A DNA stretch of 64,000 nt, taken from NCBI RefSeq assembly GCF_001438845.1, contig NZ_JQCL01000103.1, forward strand, positions 1 through 64,000, read 5' to 3'. A program made the position numbers and the translations under genes. Origin of the DNA: Lactiplantibacillus xiangfangensis. GTDB taxonomy: Bacteria; Bacillota; Bacilli; Lactobacillales; Lactobacillaceae. This document shows, piece after piece, positions 62,450 to 64,000 of this stretch. The notes beneath the pieces were generated by a model. It was not told where the DNA came from, made no database searches, and saw only the letters and a program-made list of their open reading frames with translations. Position 1 is the stretch's first letter; each line of letters begins with the position of its first letter.

Positions 62450-64000
62450 TTATTTAGCGTAGTCAACTGCTCGAACTTCCCGAATAACGGTAACTTTAAT
62501 GTGTCCGGGATATTCAAGTTCATTTTCAATTTGCTTTTTGATATCGTGTGCCAAAACGGTTGCTTGTAAATCAGTAATCTCGTTTGGCTTAACGATAACC
62601 CGAATTTCACGACCCGCTTGGATGGCGTAGCTCTTCTTGACACCCGTTTCATCATTCGCAATCGCTTCAAGTTTTTCAAGTCGGTGGATATAATTCTCCA
62701 ACGATTCGCTCCGAGCTCCTGGTCGGGCAGCTGAAATCGAATCAGCCGTAGCAACCAGAACAGCAATAATCGATTTTGCCTCGACATCCCCATGATGGGA
62801 CGCGATCGTATTGATTACAACTGGATTTTCTTTGTACTTCGTTGTTAATTCCACGCCAATTTCAACGTGTGATCCCTCGACCTCATGATCGACGGCCTTA
62901 CCAATATCGTGTAATAATCCTGCGCGTTTCGCGAGTGTAACATCTTCACCAAGTTCGGCGGCCAAAACGCCCGTCAACTTCGCAACTTCAATTGAGTGAT
63001 TTAAAACATTTTGACCATAACTGGTCCGATAATTCAACCGACCGATTAACTTGATCAAGTCAGGATGCATCCCGTGCAATCCTAAATCGAAGACAGCTTG
63101 TTCACCGGTCTCACGGATTTTTTCGTCCATCTCTTTACGTGCTTTTTCAACCATTTCTTCAATCCGAGCTGGATGAATCCGCCCATCTTGAATAAGTTTT
63201 TCAAGCGCGATCTTTGCGATTTCACGACGAATCGGATCAAAACCACTGAGAACAACCGCTTCAGGAGTATCATCAATAATTAAATCAATCCCCGTCAACG
63301 TTTCTAACGTTCTGATGTTTCGACCTTCACGTCCAATAATCCGGCCTTTCATATCGTCATTTGGTAACGAAACCACTGAAACGGTGGTTTCTGAAACCAT
63401 ATCGGCCGCACTCTGTTGAATCGCCTGGACAATTAAGTTTTTGGCTTCTTTTTCAGACTGCGCTTTCACTTCGTCCGTATTTTCTTTAATCATTACGGCC
63501 CGTTCATGCGTTAATTGATCCCGCGTTTGGGTTAAGATCTGGTCACGTGCTTGGTCTTGCGACAATGCTGCGACCTTTTCTAACTCAGCTTGACGTTGCG
63601 TGATTAGTGAAGCTGCACTTTGTTGCTGTTGTTCAACGCGTTTCTGTTCGTTGGCAATCTTATCTTCCTTCTTGCCTAGCGCATCCTCGCGTTTTTCAAA
63701 AGTATTTTCTTTATGATCCAAAGTCTCTTCGCGCTGAAGCAAGCGATCCTCTTGCTTTTGTACCTCATTGCGTCGTTGCTTTAATTCATTTTCAACTTCA
63801 GTCCGGTAACGATGACTCTCCTCTTTTGCTTCGAGGACTTTTTCTTTCTTTTGAGTCTCCGCTGACCGTTTGGCCTCAGAAATAATACCTTCGGCGGTGT
63901 TCTTGGCTACGTTCAATTCTTTTTCGTGGATATTCTTACGAACATAGTAACCAATCCCATAACCGACAACAATTGCGATGACTGCGAGGATTATACCGAA
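62450..64000 (-). CDS. rny: Ribonuclease Y (N-terminal few residues outside window)
   Basis: 516 residues visible; the frame runs off the right edge with [20 protein letters not shown], the membrane anchor, so only the first few residues are missing. Then a long coiled-coil (about 25-190), a KH domain ([27 protein letters not shown]), and an HD domain with [21 protein letters not shown]. Initiates mRNA decay at the membrane. Ends with its own terminator. Confidence 0.98.
   Translation of the reverse strand, partial: FGIILAVIAIVVGYGIGYYVRKNIHEKELNVAKNTAEGIISEAKRSAETQKKEKVLEAKEESHRYRTEVENELKQRRNEVQKQEDRLLQREETLDHKENTFEKREDALGKKEDKIANEQKRVEQQQQSAASLITQRQAELEKVAALSQDQARDQILTQTRDQLTHERAVMIKENTDEVKAQSEKEAKNLIVQAIQQSAADMVSETTVSVVSLPNDDMKGRIIGREGRNIRTLETLTGIDLIIDDTPEAVVLSGFDPIRREIAKIALEKLIQDGRIHPARIEEMVEKARKEMDEKIRETGEQAVFDLGLHGMHPDLIKLIGRLNYRTSYGQNVLNHSIEVAKLTGVLAAELGEDVTLAKRAGLLHDIGKAVDHEVEGSHVEIGVELTTKYKENPVVINTIASHHGDVEAKSIIAVLVATADSISAARPGARSESLENYIHRLEKLEAIANDETGVKKSYAIQAGREIRVIVKPNEITDLQATVLAHDIKKQIENELEYPGHIKVTVIREVRAVDYAK

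Overview
The window looks like a chromosomal segment of a low-to-mid GC lactic acid bacterium, most probably Lactiplantibacillus plantarum or a close relative. This rests on recalled gene content and protein style, not on a search: comG operon followed by a methyltransferase and ackA, divergent ccpA/pepQ, darB-dapH-dapL, an alaS T-box, and ruvAB-queA-tgt-yajC next to mutSL. Almost all housekeeping genes lie on the minus strand.

Layout. 1-400: three tandem promoters and the 5' leader of an rRNA operon whose 16S gene lies just off the left edge, transcribed leftward. 407-6929: S1-domain RNA-binding protein, cyclophilin, DedA protein, and a phosphatase/YutD/HAD/DUF1461 operon. 7107-11047: amino-acid permease, acetate kinase and a YtxK-type methyltransferase. 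11137-14734: a complete comGA-GG competence pilus operon. 14843-16797: ribokinase and a YebC-family regulator. 16800-21500: a decayed accessory zone with pieces of at least three insertion sequences (IS982-like, IS1182-like, IS110), a CAP-domain secreted-protein gene split by one of them, a repressor remnant, an orphan AT-rich membrane protein and an orphan lipoprotein. 21605-32608: DsrE and sugar-isomerase genes, ccpA/pepQ, an aldo-keto reductase behind a MerR-type promoter, a papain-like protein, YtxGH-like stress proteins, MscS and the lysine genes dapHL. 32628-64000: core housekeeping: c-di-AMP-binding CBS protein, XTP pyrophosphatase, glutamate racemase, thioredoxin, mutS2, zapA, ruvX-ireB, alaS with T-box, cshB, nrnA, dinB, yajC, tgt, queA, ruvAB, YfhO, mutL, mutS, ymdB and the start-truncated rny.

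Genes that work together: comGA-GG build the DNA-uptake pseudopilus; mutS/mutL, ruvAB/ruvX, mutS2 and dinB cover DNA repair; queA/tgt make queuosine tRNA; dapH/dapL make diaminopimelate for the wall beside a c-di-AMP sensor; CcpA very likely controls the ccpA/pepQ intergenic region through cre sites.

The least explained material is intergenic: three families of long imperfect palindromes that recur in the window (15857/25371/30686; 27914/40441; 28106/47145), including internally deleted copies, and a 21-bp perfect inverted repeat next to a truncated IS110 transposase. No CRISPR array, prophage or intact defence system was seen.
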